Shown: positions 1 through 8,417 of the stretch, one piece after another
Position numbering within the stretch: position 1 is the first letter of the stretch
Layout of the letters: every line of letters starts with the position of its first letter
Assembly (NCBI RefSeq): GCF_047946665.1
Contig: NZ_CP172312.1
Span: 1,984,001 to 2,048,000, forward strand
Source: Allohahella sp002354735
GTDB taxonomy: Bacteria; Pseudomonadota; Gammaproteobacteria; Pseudomonadales; Oleiphilaceae
Reading direction: 5' to 3'
Length of the DNA: 64,000 bases
The notes under the pieces: model-generated
Databases searched by the model: none
What the model saw: the letters and a program-made list of their open reading frames with translations, nothing else
Told to the model about the DNA's origin: nothing
Position numbers and translations under genes: made by a program

Positions 1-262
1 CGGTAGAAATGGGATTGGTGAGAACGACGACAGGTGGACGCGGCTCGAAGGGCTCGAGAAAATCGGTCAGCCATGCCACACCCTCGGGCATAAGGTCGCC
101 GATAATGACATCGGGGCGTTGATTCGCAGGCATTTCCGCACACGATTCTGGCGTGGCGGCAGCAGTGACTTCGAAACCCTGGGCAGCAAAGTGTTCAACT
201 AGCCAGCCTGAGGACCTTGAGTCCGCATCGATGACCAGTAAGTGCTCTTTGCTTTGTATCAC
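1..262 (-). CDS. Response regulator receiver domain, 5' part only
   Basis: Reading the minus strand from a GTG at 262 to the window edge gives an open frame of 87 codons with no stop. It begins with a beta strand ending in an acidic pair (LLVIDADSR) and continues to PDVIIGDLMPEG, where the Asp after IIG fits the phospho-acceptor position. A hydrophobic strand PPVVVLTNP follows, as expected for beta4 of a CheY-like receiver. The output domain lies outside the window, so its role cannot be stated. The GTG start is the most plausible one seen; no ATG lies in frame near it. The gene diverges from the HD hydrolase at 472. Receiver fold: fairly sure. Exact start: unsure. Confidence 0.65.
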   Translation of the reverse strand, partial: MIQSKEHLLVIDADSRSSGWLVEHFAAQGFEVTAAATPESCAEMPANQRPDVIIGDLMPEGVAWLTDFLEPFEPRPPVVVLTNPIST

Positions 263-471
263 GATTTGTCCGAGGTCACGATGAATGCAATAGCTTCCCT
301 ACCCACAGATTTCTCTTCCATCCAGACCCTCCTGCTGCGTAGCCTACAGTCTAGGTTAGTCCCGGCAGCCGGCATTGTCGTTGTTATAGAATTCCATTAC
401 CAGAGGCTAGGTAAAAAAGTTAGAGTGATCATACTAAAAGACCCATCACCAACCGATAAGCACTACTGACT

Positions 472-1935
472 ATGATGCACACCCGTTCTTCTCCCCGTTT
501 CGAGCTGCTTGGCCTTCGGGATCGTCTGATCATGGACCCCGTCCATGGCGGCATCGCGCTCAGCGAAATCGAGGTGGCGATTATCGACCACCCCCTGTTT
601 CAACGACTTCGCTACATCTGTCAGAACGATATACTGTCATTGGTTTTTCCCGGCGCTACCCACTCACGTTTCCTGCATAGCATCGGCACCATGCACGTGG
701 GCCATCGAATATTCAGTCAGCTCCTGGAAAACGCTCTGGCCGAGAGGGTAAAACAGCACGGTCAGGCCTACGACTTGAGTGAAAGCCAGCTTGGCGCGCT
801 GCACTTTTTCACCCAGATCGTGCGATTGGCCTGCCTGCTCCACGACTGCGGCCACAGCAGCTTCTCTCATCAGTTCTCACGCGCTGAGTCGATTCACAAG
901 CTTTTCGCTGACGGCAAGGCGGTGAAGACACTCTGGGAAGGCATCGACACGACGAAATTATTCGGAAGGCCGCCGGAAAAGATTGTCCATGAGCATTTTT
1001 CAGTGCGGTGTGCGATGGCCATTTTCCAAGATAGCCTGCCTGCATCAGCGGACTTCACCATGGACGATGTGCTTTGCCTGATGGAAACGACCGCGATACA
1101 GCCCAGCGAAGCGTTCATGGCGGCAACAGCTGCAATCTGGCCGGTGCTCACCGGTGATGCAGAGGGCACGCTATCCTCTCAGGACGCGCTAGACAATGCT
1201 GCCCGTCATCTCATCGAGACATTGGGGCTGGTGGTATCTGGCGAGTTCGATGCTGACCGAGCGGACTACATGCTCCGGGACGGCTTCCATTCGTCGGTCA
1301 CGATCGGCGGCTTCAATATCGATCATCTCCTCAAAAATCTTCATATTGGCTGGGATTCCAAGGCGAACTGGATGGGTTTTGCTGTCACTGGCAACGGCCT
1401 CGGCGCGCTTGAAGACTTCGTCTACAGCCGCTATCAGATGTACCGGAAGGTCTATGGTCACAAGACGTCCCAAGGCTTCGATCTCATTCTCAAGCACGCA
1501 ATCAATGAGGTCATGGCCGACAGTGAGGTGTCAGACTTTGTCTACGACTGCCTCACGGACATTCAGGAGTTCCGCCATTTGACCGACAATTATTTCTGGG
1601 AACAGTTCAGGCGGTTCGCACGCACGAACCCGAATTCATGGTCGGAGCGCATCATAAACCGACGGCGACTGAAGCATCTTCGTACCGTTCAGGATGCGGA
1701 CGCGGAAACCCTGAAAACCCTCTCCAGAACGCTCGACGACGAGCTTGGCATCGAGGCCGGTAATGGCGTCCTGCACTGCACCCTCAAGGCTCGCTTCTCC
1801 AAGATAGGCAGTGGCTATCGTGAAATCCGAGTGTTGAACAAGCGGACCGGCACGTACTCGGACATCACACACCAGAGCGACTTTTTCAGTAAATTCAGGG
1901 ATGTATCAATCACCCACTTTTACCGGGAACCCTGA
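472..1935 (+). CDS. HD-domain phosphohydrolase, SAMHD1/dNTPase-like
   Basis: A 487-residue soluble protein of the COG1078-type HD superfamily, which contains SAMHD1-like deoxynucleotide triphosphohydrolases. Visible hallmarks are DPVHG near residue 22, the FQRLRYI segment, GATHSRFLHS (first metal-binding His about 64-69), LLHDCGHS (HD pair 124-125) and GEFDADRADYMLRD (metal-binding Asp about 260). The order H...HD...D is intact, so the metal site should be functional. Family members hydrolyse dNTPs or related phosphate esters; the substrate here is not known. Two adjacent Met codons (472 and 475) could serve as start. The gene stands alone, divergent from the partial response regulator and about 100 bp upstream of a TetR-type regulator. 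Family assignment is firm, substrate inferred. Confidence 0.85.
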   Translation: MMHTRSSPRFELLGLRDRLIMDPVHGGIALSEIEVAIIDHPLFQRLRYICQNDILSLVFPGATHSRFLHSIGTMHVGHRIFSQLLENALAERVKQHGQAYDLSESQLGALHFFTQIVRLACLLHDCGHSSFSHQFSRAESIHKLFADGKAVKTLWEGIDTTKLFGRPPEKIVHEHFSVRCAMAIFQDSLPASADFTMDDVLCLMETTAIQPSEAFMAATAAIWPVLTGDAEGTLSSQDALDNAARHLIETLGLVVSGEFDADRADYMLRDGFHSSVTIGGFNIDHLLKNLHIGWDSKANWMGFAVTGNGLGALEDFVYSRYQMYRKVYGHKTSQGFDLILKHAINEVMADSEVSDFVYDCLTDIQEFRHLTDNYFWEQFRRFARTNPNSWSERIINRRRLKHLRTVQDADAETLKTLSRTLDDELGIEAGNGVLHCTLKARFSKIGSGYREIRVLNKRTGTYSDITHQSDFFSKFRDVSITHFYREP

Positions 1936-2033
1936 GCAGTCGGCTGCTCTCGTGCACCTGTCGGCTGCTGGTGGTACTGTAGCGAAATCCGGTGGGTGCA
2001 GGGCCGCTTCCGCCGACTTCTGGTATTGAATTT

Positions 2034-2693
2034 ATGGCAGGTATGAAAACGAGAGAACGCATTGCGATGGCGAGCCTGTCGCTGTTCAATCATTTTGGCG
2101 AGCCCAACGTCACCACACTACAGATTGCCGACGAACTGAATATCAGCCCTGGCAACCTGTACTACCACTTCAAGAACAAGACCGAAATCATCAATGACCT
2201 CTTTGGCCGTTTCGAGCGTCAGATGCTGAACCTGATCAGCGCGCCCGACGCCGAGGTCTCCATTGATGACTACTGGATAGTCCTGCACCTGGTGTTCGAA
2301 TGTATTGCCGAATACCAGTTCCTGTACAAGGATCTGGTCAATATCCTGCAACGCTACGAACGCATAGCGCCTCGATTCCGCAAGATACTGAATCGAAAAC
2401 TGGCCGTCACCCACAGTGTTCTGCAACGCCTGAAAGAGCGGCATGTCATCGACGCAGCAGATTCAGAGCTTGCGGCCTTGGCCCACAACGTCGTACTCAC
2501 CCTGACCTGGTGGCCCAGCTACGATGTCGTCACGGCGAAACTGCCGCAGGAAATGGATCTGAACAGGGGTATAGCGCAGACGATCAGCCAGGTGGCCCCG
2601 TACCTGCGTGAAGCAGAGCGTGCCGAAGTTCTGGCCCTGAGTCGCGAATATCTGGCGACTGCTCCCGGAGGCAGTCCTGAACGGGAAGTCTAG
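2034..2693 (+). CDS. phaD: TetR-family regulator, PhaD-like
   Basis: A 219-residue TetR-type DNA-binding protein. The N-terminal helix-turn-helix is clear (TTLQIADELNISPGNLYYHF), and the stretch MKTRERIAMASLSLFNHFGEP matches the start of Pseudomonas PhaD, which controls phasin genes in polyhydroxyalkanoate (PHA) metabolism. The C-terminal two thirds is a helical ligand-binding and dimerisation domain. A GTG start 42 bp upstream is possible, but the ATG at 2034 or 2043 agrees with the family's N terminus. The gene is convergent with a phasin gene ending 25 bp away, which supports a PHA role. No PHA synthase is in the window. TetR membership is certain; the PhaD name rests on N-terminal similarity and neighbourhood. 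Confidence 0.75.
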   Translation: MAGMKTRERIAMASLSLFNHFGEPNVTTLQIADELNISPGNLYYHFKNKTEIINDLFGRFERQMLNLISAPDAEVSIDDYWIVLHLVFECIAEYQFLYKDLVNILQRYERIAPRFRKILNRKLAVTHSVLQRLKERHVIDAADSELAALAHNVVLTLTWWPSYDVVTAKLPQEMDLNRGIAQTISQVAPYLREAERAEVLALSREYLATAPGGSPEREV

Positions 2694-2718
2694 AAGCGTC
2701 TGATGGCTGGGATTGCTG

Positions 2719-3219
2719 TCAGGACCTGCCGGATGGCTTGCGTTGGTCAGCGCGAGCGCCGTTCTTGACTTTGCTCTTGCTCGAGCGCTTGTCATTGTCG
2801 TCGCCCGCGTCTTCGGGATCGCGCAATCCGTCCCCATGCTCGGCCAGTGACAGTGCTATGACTGCTGCTCTCAATTTGGCCACTTCAACGCGGAGCTGAT
2901 CAATCTCCTTCTGGGTCGGAATGCCAAGACGAACGAGTGTTTTCGATACCCGCTGATCAAATACGGATTCGAGCCTGTCCCAGGTGGTGTTCGCGCGGTC
3001 CTTCACTTCCTCCACGCGACCTTCGACTACACGTATCTGTTTTTCAACGACGCCGCGGGTCTTGCGCTCGAGCTCTTCACCTTCCTGAACCAGCTTGTCG
3101 AAGACCTTGCCCGCGTCTTCCTCGGCTTTGTTGAACGCGCCCAGACCGGCTAACCAGATCTGCTGCGCAGAGTCCTTTATTCGGCCCGAAAGCTGTTTGA
3201 GAGGGTCCTGTTCAGACAT
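2719..3219 (-). CDS. phaI: Phasin (PHA granule-associated protein, PhaI/PhaF-like)
   Basis: A 166-residue protein with the phasin pattern: an amphipathic helix containing IWLAGLGAFNKAEEDAGKVFDKLVQ, a long coiled-coil stretch rich in E/K/R/V, the conserved VSKTLVRLGIPTQKEIDQL segment, and a basic low-complexity tail (DKRSSKSKVKNG...). PhaI and PhaF of pseudomonads coat PHA granules, and the basic tail of PhaF contacts DNA; here the tail is short. A strong Shine-Dalgarno (AGGAG) sits 6 nt before the ATG at 3219. It converges on the PhaD-like regulator. It could equally be called a generic polyhydroxyalkanoate granule-associated protein; the PhaI/PhaF split is not resolvable by eye. Confidence 0.85.
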   Translation of the reverse strand: MSEQDPLKQLSGRIKDSAQQIWLAGLGAFNKAEEDAGKVFDKLVQEGEELERKTRGVVEKQIRVVEGRVEEVKDRANTTWDRLESVFDQRVSKTLVRLGIPTQKEIDQLRVEVAKLRAAVIALSLAEHGDGLRDPEDAGDDNDKRSSKSKVKNGARADQRKPSGRS

Positions 3220-3258
3220 GGTATTCTCCTGCTACCTGAGCGGCTGGCGTTGGTGTTG

Positions 3259-3288
3259 CTGACCGTACCGAATAACTGTCAGTATAGT
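3259..3288 (+). promoter_or_regulatory. Candidate sigma-70 promoter for the voltage-sensor-like gene
   Basis: CTGACC at 3259-3264 and TATAGT at 3283-3288 are separated by 18 bp. The -10 box lies in a near-symmetric GTCAGTATAGTC, so a TATACT also reads on the minus strand toward the phasin gene, although that side has a poor -35. If this promoter is used, the downstream protein must start at or after 3295, favouring GTG 3316 over the TTG at 3250. Confidence 0.35.
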
Positions 3289-3315
3289 CCATTCTTATTT
3301 CAGTCGGATGACCTG

Positions 3316-4320
3316 GTGCAGTCGAACAAGCGGTTCCTGAATTTCAGTATCGAACATCTGAGGTCGAGCAGGCAAGGTTTCTGGTTTGCGCTCGACCTGG
3401 TCATGCTGCTCCTGTTGAGCCTTAACCTCTTTCTCATCATTGTCGATTCGGTCTATCGAATAGGCACGAGCGATGAGCTGATAGCCACTTATTTCCCAGC
3501 CTTATCCCCCGCTCTGGAATATCTGCGGGAAAACTTTCTCTTCATCGACCTCTGCTTTGTCGCGATCTTCCTCAGTGAATTCTGCCTGCGCTGGGCAGTC
3601 TCGGTACGCAACAGTGATTATGCCCGCTGGTTCTACTATCCCGTCATACACTGGTACGACCTGGTCGGCTGTATTCCACTAGGCGGCGCACGACTACTGC
3701 GCTTTCTGCGGGTATTTTCCATCATCCATCGCCTGCAGAAATACCGCATTATCGATGTACGCCAGACCGCCATTTACAGGTTCTGCCTGTTCTACTACGA
3801 GGCGCTACTGGAGGAATTGAGCGATCGGGTCGTCATCAAGGTCATTAATGGGATACAGGAGGATATCCGTAGTGATGAGACACTGACCCGACGAGCCGTT
3901 GAAGAGCTTGTGAAGCCCCGACTCGACAAACTGCTGATTTCTGCCAAGGCGGTCACCAGCAGCATAGCGGGTGCCATGAAATCAGACGTCGACCATCCGT
4001 TTTCCGAAAAGCTCAGGTCCAGTGTAATTGCCGCCATGCAGAATAACGCCGAACTCAAGCGGCTCAGCACAATACCCATGATCGGTGAGCAGCTGAGCGA
4101 TACACTTGAAGACGCCGTGGCCGAAGTGGTCATCGACAGTATCGCCTGTCTTATCGATGAATTCCCCGAACTGCTCAAGGAGGATAGTCTCCGCGCAAGC
4201 CTCCGAACCAGCGACGCCAGCTGGGAAGCCCTGGACGCTATACTGCTGAACCTCATCGATGACGTTCTCGAGTTCGCCAAGCAGCAGGTCGCCACACAGA
4301 AATGGAAACAGCAGCTGTGA
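3316..4320 (+). CDS. Voltage-sensor-like membrane protein without a pore
   Basis: About 334 residues from GTG 3316; the frame is open back to a TTG at 3250. The N-terminal 150 residues hold three to four membrane segments resembling S1-S4 of ion channels: a long hydrophobic helix around residues 25-45, a second near 75-92 and a short amphipathic segment. These are followed by an S4-like helix with Arg at every third position (RLLRFLRVF, about residues 126-134). No S5-pore-S6 follows. Instead comes a 190-residue soluble helical region rich in charged residues (for example DETLTRRAVEELVKPRLDKLL). Voltage sensing, proton conduction or a scaffold role are all possible. No close named homologue is recognised. 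It lies alone between the phasin and acyltransferase genes. Confidence 0.6.
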   Translation: MQSNKRFLNFSIEHLRSSRQGFWFALDLVMLLLLSLNLFLIIVDSVYRIGTSDELIATYFPALSPALEYLRENFLFIDLCFVAIFLSEFCLRWAVSVRNSDYARWFYYPVIHWYDLVGCIPLGGARLLRFLRVFSIIHRLQKYRIIDVRQTAIYRFCLFYYEALLEELSDRVVIKVINGIQEDIRSDETLTRRAVEELVKPRLDKLLISAKAVTSSIAGAMKSDVDHPFSEKLRSSVIAAMQNNAELKRLSTIPMIGEQLSDTLEDAVAEVVIDSIACLIDEFPELLKEDSLRASLRTSDASWEALDAILLNLIDDVLEFAKQQVATQKWKQQL

Positions 4321-4429
4321 AGCTTTTTTTGAACCTCATCATACACTTGTAAGCAGCTGCGTTATATCATGCCGGTCCATGATCACGGATTGATTCCCAT
4401 TCAGATCGCCGTCAGGCAAAAGGTAAGCA

Positions 4430-5248
4430 ATGAGAACTCGTACCTGGCTTAAGCGACAGCTTGTTTCAAAGGAACTTGACAAGCAGTTCGATGCCATAGA
4501 GAAGCCCGTTGGTTCCATGGGCTACGACCCCTGGGGCTTCAACCGGGACACCAACAAGATTGCTGCCGCGATTTTCAGCCCTCTTTTCAGACGTTATTTT
4601 CGTGTGGAAACGACCGGCATCGAAAGGGTTCCGGCGACCGGACCAGTGCTGCTCGTGGCGAATCACAGCGGACAATTACCCATCGATGGCGTGTTGATCG
4701 GGTTCAGTATGGCGACGCGTCAGGTGAACCCGCGGCTGCCGCGCGCCATGGTGGAGCGCTTTTTCGGTACGGTGCCGTTCCTTGGCAATCTGCTGAACCA
4801 GATGGGCGGCGTGCTGGGCGACCCCGTAAATTGTGCCTCCATGCTTGATCAGGGCGAGGCCGTCATAGTGTTTCCCGAGGGCGTACGCGGTTCCGGAAAG
4901 CCCTGGGGCAAGCGATATCAATTACAGCATTTCGGCGAAGGCTTCGTTCACCTGGCGATGAAGTACAAGGCCCCGATCATTCCAATCGGCGTCATCGGGT
5001 GCGAAGAAACGATTCCCTCATTAACCAGTCTCAGACCTCTGGCCAAGCTCCTTGGCTTGCCCTATGTGCCGGTCTGCCTGCCGGCCGTGCTGCCTGCAAA
5101 GGTTCACATTCATTACGGTGAACCCATCGTGTTTGCCGATGACGATGCCGACGAAAGCGAGATTGGCGCCAGGGCCAGAATAGTCAAGAATGCCATCGAT
5201 TCCTTGCTCCGCGAAGGTCTCACAGCCCGCAAATCCATTTTCTTCTGA
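4430..5248 (+). CDS. Lysophospholipid acyltransferase family protein (PlsC-like)
   Basis: A 272-residue glycerolipid acyltransferase. Motif I is NHSGQLPID (residues 78-86), the His/Asp variant found in a subgroup of PlsC-like enzymes rather than the strict HX4D. Motif III is FPEGVRGSGK (148-157) and motif IV is PIIPIGVIG (about 184-192). Such enzymes transfer an acyl group from acyl-CoA or acyl-ACP to a lysophospholipid or other polar acceptor at the inner membrane. A Shine-Dalgarno AAAGG precedes the ATG. It is the first gene of a plus-strand operon running through the SDR gene into prsK-prsR-prsT. Acyl donor and acceptor cannot be told from the sequence. Confidence 0.85.
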   Translation: MRTRTWLKRQLVSKELDKQFDAIEKPVGSMGYDPWGFNRDTNKIAAAIFSPLFRRYFRVETTGIERVPATGPVLLVANHSGQLPIDGVLIGFSMATRQVNPRLPRAMVERFFGTVPFLGNLLNQMGGVLGDPVNCASMLDQGEAVIVFPEGVRGSGKPWGKRYQLQHFGEGFVHLAMKYKAPIIPIGVIGCEETIPSLTSLRPLAKLLGLPYVPVCLPAVLPAKVHIHYGEPIVFADDDADESEIGARARIVKNAIDSLLREGLTARKSIFF

Positions 5249-5265
5249 GCGGAGAGCTCAATCCC

Positions 5266-6246
5266 ATGTCGAATTCAGTGCGACCGCGCGCCACATCCAA
5301 CACTCAGCCGCCTCGCAGGAAGCCGGTGGTACTGATCACGGGCGCCGCGGGCGCCCTTGCGCAGCGCGTCATCGAAAATCTCCTGCCACGTTATGAGGTC
5401 GTCGCCGTTGATTTCCGTGAGCAGGTTTATCACTGTAGCGGCGTTCAGAGCTACTGCATCGACATCAACAAGCGACGCTTTGAAGACCTGTTCAGGAAGC
5501 ACGACATTGCCGGCGTCATCCATATGGGCAGGGTAATGAGCAGTGAGGAACCCAGAAATCGCCGCTACAACTCCAATGTGCTCGGCACAGCAAAACTGTT
5601 CAAATTGTGTGAAAAGTACAAGGTTAACAGGGTGGTCATTCTGTCGACGTTTCACGTCTATGGCGCAAACGCCTATAACCCGGCCATGCTTGACGAATCT
5701 GCACCGTTGAAAGCGGCAGAGCTCACCATGGACCTGATCGACTCGGTAGAGCTTGAGAACCTTGCCCACATCTACCTCTGGCGCTGCCCTACCCTCAACG
5801 TCACGATACTGAGACCCTGCAATATCGTGGGGCCGGGCATTCGCAACACCATCGCCAATCTGCTCTCTTCGCGGGTATGCCCAGTGCTCACGGGCTTCTC
5901 ACCGATGATGCAGTTCATCCATATTGACGACATGGCAGAGGCCATCACGCTTGCCTATCGCAAGAACAAGAAAGGCATCTATAACGTAGCCACTCCGGAT
6001 TGGGTGGGCTTTCAGGATGCGGTCACAGCATGTGGCTGCCTGCGCATGCCAATTCCTTCGATCCCACCCTTCCTCGCCAGGCAACTACTCGCGCTGATGC
6101 CTGGCCACCCCCTGCCGCCCTATCTGGTGAATTACTTCAAGTACCCGGTCGTACTCGATCATCGGCACTTCGAGAAGACTTTCGGTTTCGAAGCAAAGTA
6201 CTCGCTGAAAGAAATTTTCAGATATTATCGATCAGTGAAGCATTGA
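5266..6246 (+). CDS. Extended SDR (NAD-dependent epimerase-like) with degenerate active site
   Basis: A 326-residue extended short-chain dehydrogenase/reductase. The Rossmann motif ITGAAGALAQRV lies at about residues 24-35, followed by an acidic strand end (VVAVDF) typical of NAD(H) binders, then STFHVYGANAY and VTILRPCNIVGPG, both standard landmarks. At the place where YxxxK is expected, the sequence reads HIYLWRCP, so the catalytic Lys is absent. The protein may bind a nucleotide cofactor without classical SDR chemistry, or use a shifted residue. It follows the acyltransferase by 17 bp with a GGAGAG ribosome-binding site and is probably co-transcribed with it and with prsK. Fold certain, activity unknown. 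Confidence 0.8.
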   Translation: MSNSVRPRATSNTQPPRRKPVVLITGAAGALAQRVIENLLPRYEVVAVDFREQVYHCSGVQSYCIDINKRRFEDLFRKHDIAGVIHMGRVMSSEEPRNRRYNSNVLGTAKLFKLCEKYKVNRVVILSTFHVYGANAYNPAMLDESAPLKAAELTMDLIDSVELENLAHIYLWRCPTLNVTILRPCNIVGPGIRNTIANLLSSRVCPVLTGFSPMMQFIHIDDMAEAITLAYRKNKKGIYNVATPDWVGFQDAVTACGCLRMPIPSIPPFLARQLLALMPGHPLPPYLVNYFKYPVVLDHRHFEKTFGFEAKYSLKEIFRYYRSVKH

Positions 6247-6294
6247 GCCTGCTCGCTCGATCGCGCCTGTGGGTCAGCTGTTCGTGATGTATAC

Positions 6295-8358
6295 ATGACT
6301 ATAGATTTCGCCTCCGTCACGCTGGCCATGGCCGCGATGGCTTATTTGTTCATATTCGGTCTGCTGGTATCCAGACCGCTCTCGACCAAGGCAGACAAGG
6401 CGCTTTTGCTAGCGCTGCTTTGCAACAGCGTATGGCTGATGGTGCTCACCTCCCAAGCGTTAAGTGGCGAGCCTGGCTACGAATATCGCTATAGCCTCGA
6501 GATCATTCGCAACGGGGGATGGATTGCCCTGTTCTCGGTGATTCTTGGGGTCAGCGTCAGGAAAATTCGTAAAGGCGCGACCATTACCATCAGCTGGTTT
6601 CTGCTCGGGCTCTTGATACTCTTGGCCACGCTGGGTGCGGACGCAATCTCAAGACTATTGGAAGCCCCAGAGCTGATTCCTACGGCGCTGGTTCCTGTAG
6701 GACAGGTACTCATCGCCATTGGAGGACTGGTACTTGTCGAGCAACTCTGGCGCAACAGCGACCAGAATGCGATGAACCACACCAAATACCTGTGCATCGG
6801 CGCCGGCGCAATATTCGGCTACGACTTTTTCCTGTATGCCGATGCCATCCTGTTCAGTCGCATATCGCCCGCTCTCTGGGAAGCTCGGGGCGCCATAAAT
6901 CTGCTCAGCAGCCCACTCTTTGGCGTTGCCCTGGTGGCGCGGGGTCGTAACAGATTCGATGTGCGCATTTCGCGGAAGATGGTATTCCATACCTCAGTAA
7001 TCGTCTTCACCGCCCTCTACCTCATGTTGATGGCAATCGGCGGCTACTATATCAACGCCCTTGGTGGAACATGGTCGAAAGCCGTTCTGATCACGCTCCT
7101 GTTCTTCTTCACACTGCTGCTGATCGTTGCCGGCTCCTCACATCGCATCCGTGCACGGCTGCTGGTTTTTGTCACACGGCATTTCTTCAATTACAAATAT
7201 GACTATCGCGAAGAGTGGCTGAAAGTCACCCGCGATCTCACCACCTTCGACTCGGACCCTGATCTGAGTCAGTCAGTGGTGCGCATCATCTGCTCGCTGG
7301 TCCACAGTAGCGCGGGCGCGCTCTGGCTCAGAGACGAACATAATCACTATGCTCAGCAGGCAGCATGGAACTGTCAGCGTTTGCGTCACCACCAGATCGA
7401 CGTTACCTCAGAACTGGTTGACTATATGACGCAGCACGAATGGATCGTAAACCTGCGGGAGTACCGGGAAGATCCGACACTCTACAACCTGATGGAACTG
7501 CCAGACCCCATAGAGCAGTACCCGAAAGGCTGGCTGGTGGTGCCGCTCTATGTTCGCGAACAACTCTTCGGCTTCGTGCTGGTGCTCAAGGCCGACATGC
7601 ACGTGGATCTCAACTGGGAGAATTATGATCTGCTGAAGACGGTTGCACGTCAGGCCGGCAGCTATCTGGCCATGCTGGAAGCGCAGGACGACCTTTCCGA
7701 AGCCAAGCAATTTGATGCTGTCAATCGCACATCTGCCTTCCTGATCCACGATCTCAAAACCATTATCGCCCAGCTCTCGCTCCTGGTGAAAAACGCGGCC
7801 AAACATCGTCATAATCCCCAGTTCATCGATGATATGATTCATACTTCGGAGCACGCGCTTGGCAAGATGAACAACCTGCTGCAGCAGATCCGCAACCCGG
7901 TCAGCCGTGACACTGTGGTGCGGGTAGATATTGCAGCCTTGATAGCGCAGGCCTTCGAGCAGGTCGCCCGCCGCCAGCCTCGCCCGAAACTTGACGGTCC
8001 AACAGGCAGTCTGTATGTAGAGGCGGACAGGGAAAAATTGTTGGCTGTTTTCGTTCATCTTCTGCACAACGCGCAGGATGCAACAGCCAAGACCGGCGAA
8101 ATTATCGTATCTCTCAAGCAAAGCCCGGGCTGGATCGTCATATTTATCCAGGATACCGGGTCAGGCATGAGTGATGAATTTATCAAGACCCAGCTGTTCA
8201 AGCCGTTCGAGAGCACCAAGGGGCTGAGCGGCATGGGCATAGGCGTGTATCAGAGCAAGGAATATGTGCGCAAGCTGGGCGGCGCCATCGACGTGACCAG
8301 TGAGCTTGGTGTCGGTAGCTGTTTCACGATCAAGTTGCCAGCCGTAGAGCCGGAATGA
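6295..8358 (+). CDS. prsK: PEP-CTERM system sensor histidine kinase PrsK
   Basis: A 687-residue membrane kinase. About eight hydrophobic segments fill residues 1-290. A GAF-like domain (about 310-460) contains the WLVVPLYVREQLFGFVLV core. The dimerisation helix carries the phospho-acceptor in FLIHDLKTIIAQL (His about 485). The ATPase has the N box LLHNAQDA, G1 DTGSGM and G2 GMGIGVYQSKEY. This order matches PrsK, the kinase found with exosortase/PEP-CTERM systems, which phosphorylates PrsR. The stop is 60 bp before the prsR start and the genes are in one operon. The stimulus is unknown. Assignment is strong because all three Prs genes stand together. Confidence 0.88.
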   Translation: MTIDFASVTLAMAAMAYLFIFGLLVSRPLSTKADKALLLALLCNSVWLMVLTSQALSGEPGYEYRYSLEIIRNGGWIALFSVILGVSVRKIRKGATITISWFLLGLLILLATLGADAISRLLEAPELIPTALVPVGQVLIAIGGLVLVEQLWRNSDQNAMNHTKYLCIGAGAIFGYDFFLYADAILFSRISPALWEARGAINLLSSPLFGVALVARGRNRFDVRISRKMVFHTSVIVFTALYLMLMAIGGYYINALGGTWSKAVLITLLFFFTLLLIVAGSSHRIRARLLVFVTRHFFNYKYDYREEWLKVTRDLTTFDSDPDLSQSVVRIICSLVHSSAGALWLRDEHNHYAQQAAWNCQRLRHHQIDVTSELVDYMTQHEWIVNLREYREDPTLYNLMELPDPIEQYPKGWLVVPLYVREQLFGFVLVLKADMHVDLNWENYDLLKTVARQAGSYLAMLEAQDDLSEAKQFDAVNRTSAFLIHDLKTIIAQLSLLVKNAAKHRHNPQFIDDMIHTSEHALGKMNNLLQQIRNPVSRDTVVRVDIAALIAQAFEQVARRQPRPKLDGPTGSLYVEADREKLLAVFVHLLHNAQDATAKTGEIIVSLKQSPGWIVIFIQDTGSGMSDEFIKTQLFKPFESTKGLSGMGIGVYQSKEYVRKLGGAIDVTSELGVGSCFTIKLPAVEPE

Positions 8359-8417
8359 GCATGGCCGGAGACTCGGACTATGCTGTAAGCTGCCGAACAT
8401 CAGGAAACGGGAAGACA

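Noticed and set aside
242..469. 75-codon plus-strand frame upstream of the HD hydrolase gene
   Set aside because: It begins inside the antisense of the response regulator, has no ribosome-binding site or recognisable domain, and reads like intergenic sequence.
3250..3315. TTG-initiated extension of the voltage-sensor-like protein
   Set aside because: It would start only 30 bp from the phasin start and upstream of the candidate -10 box; the added residues show no conservation cues.
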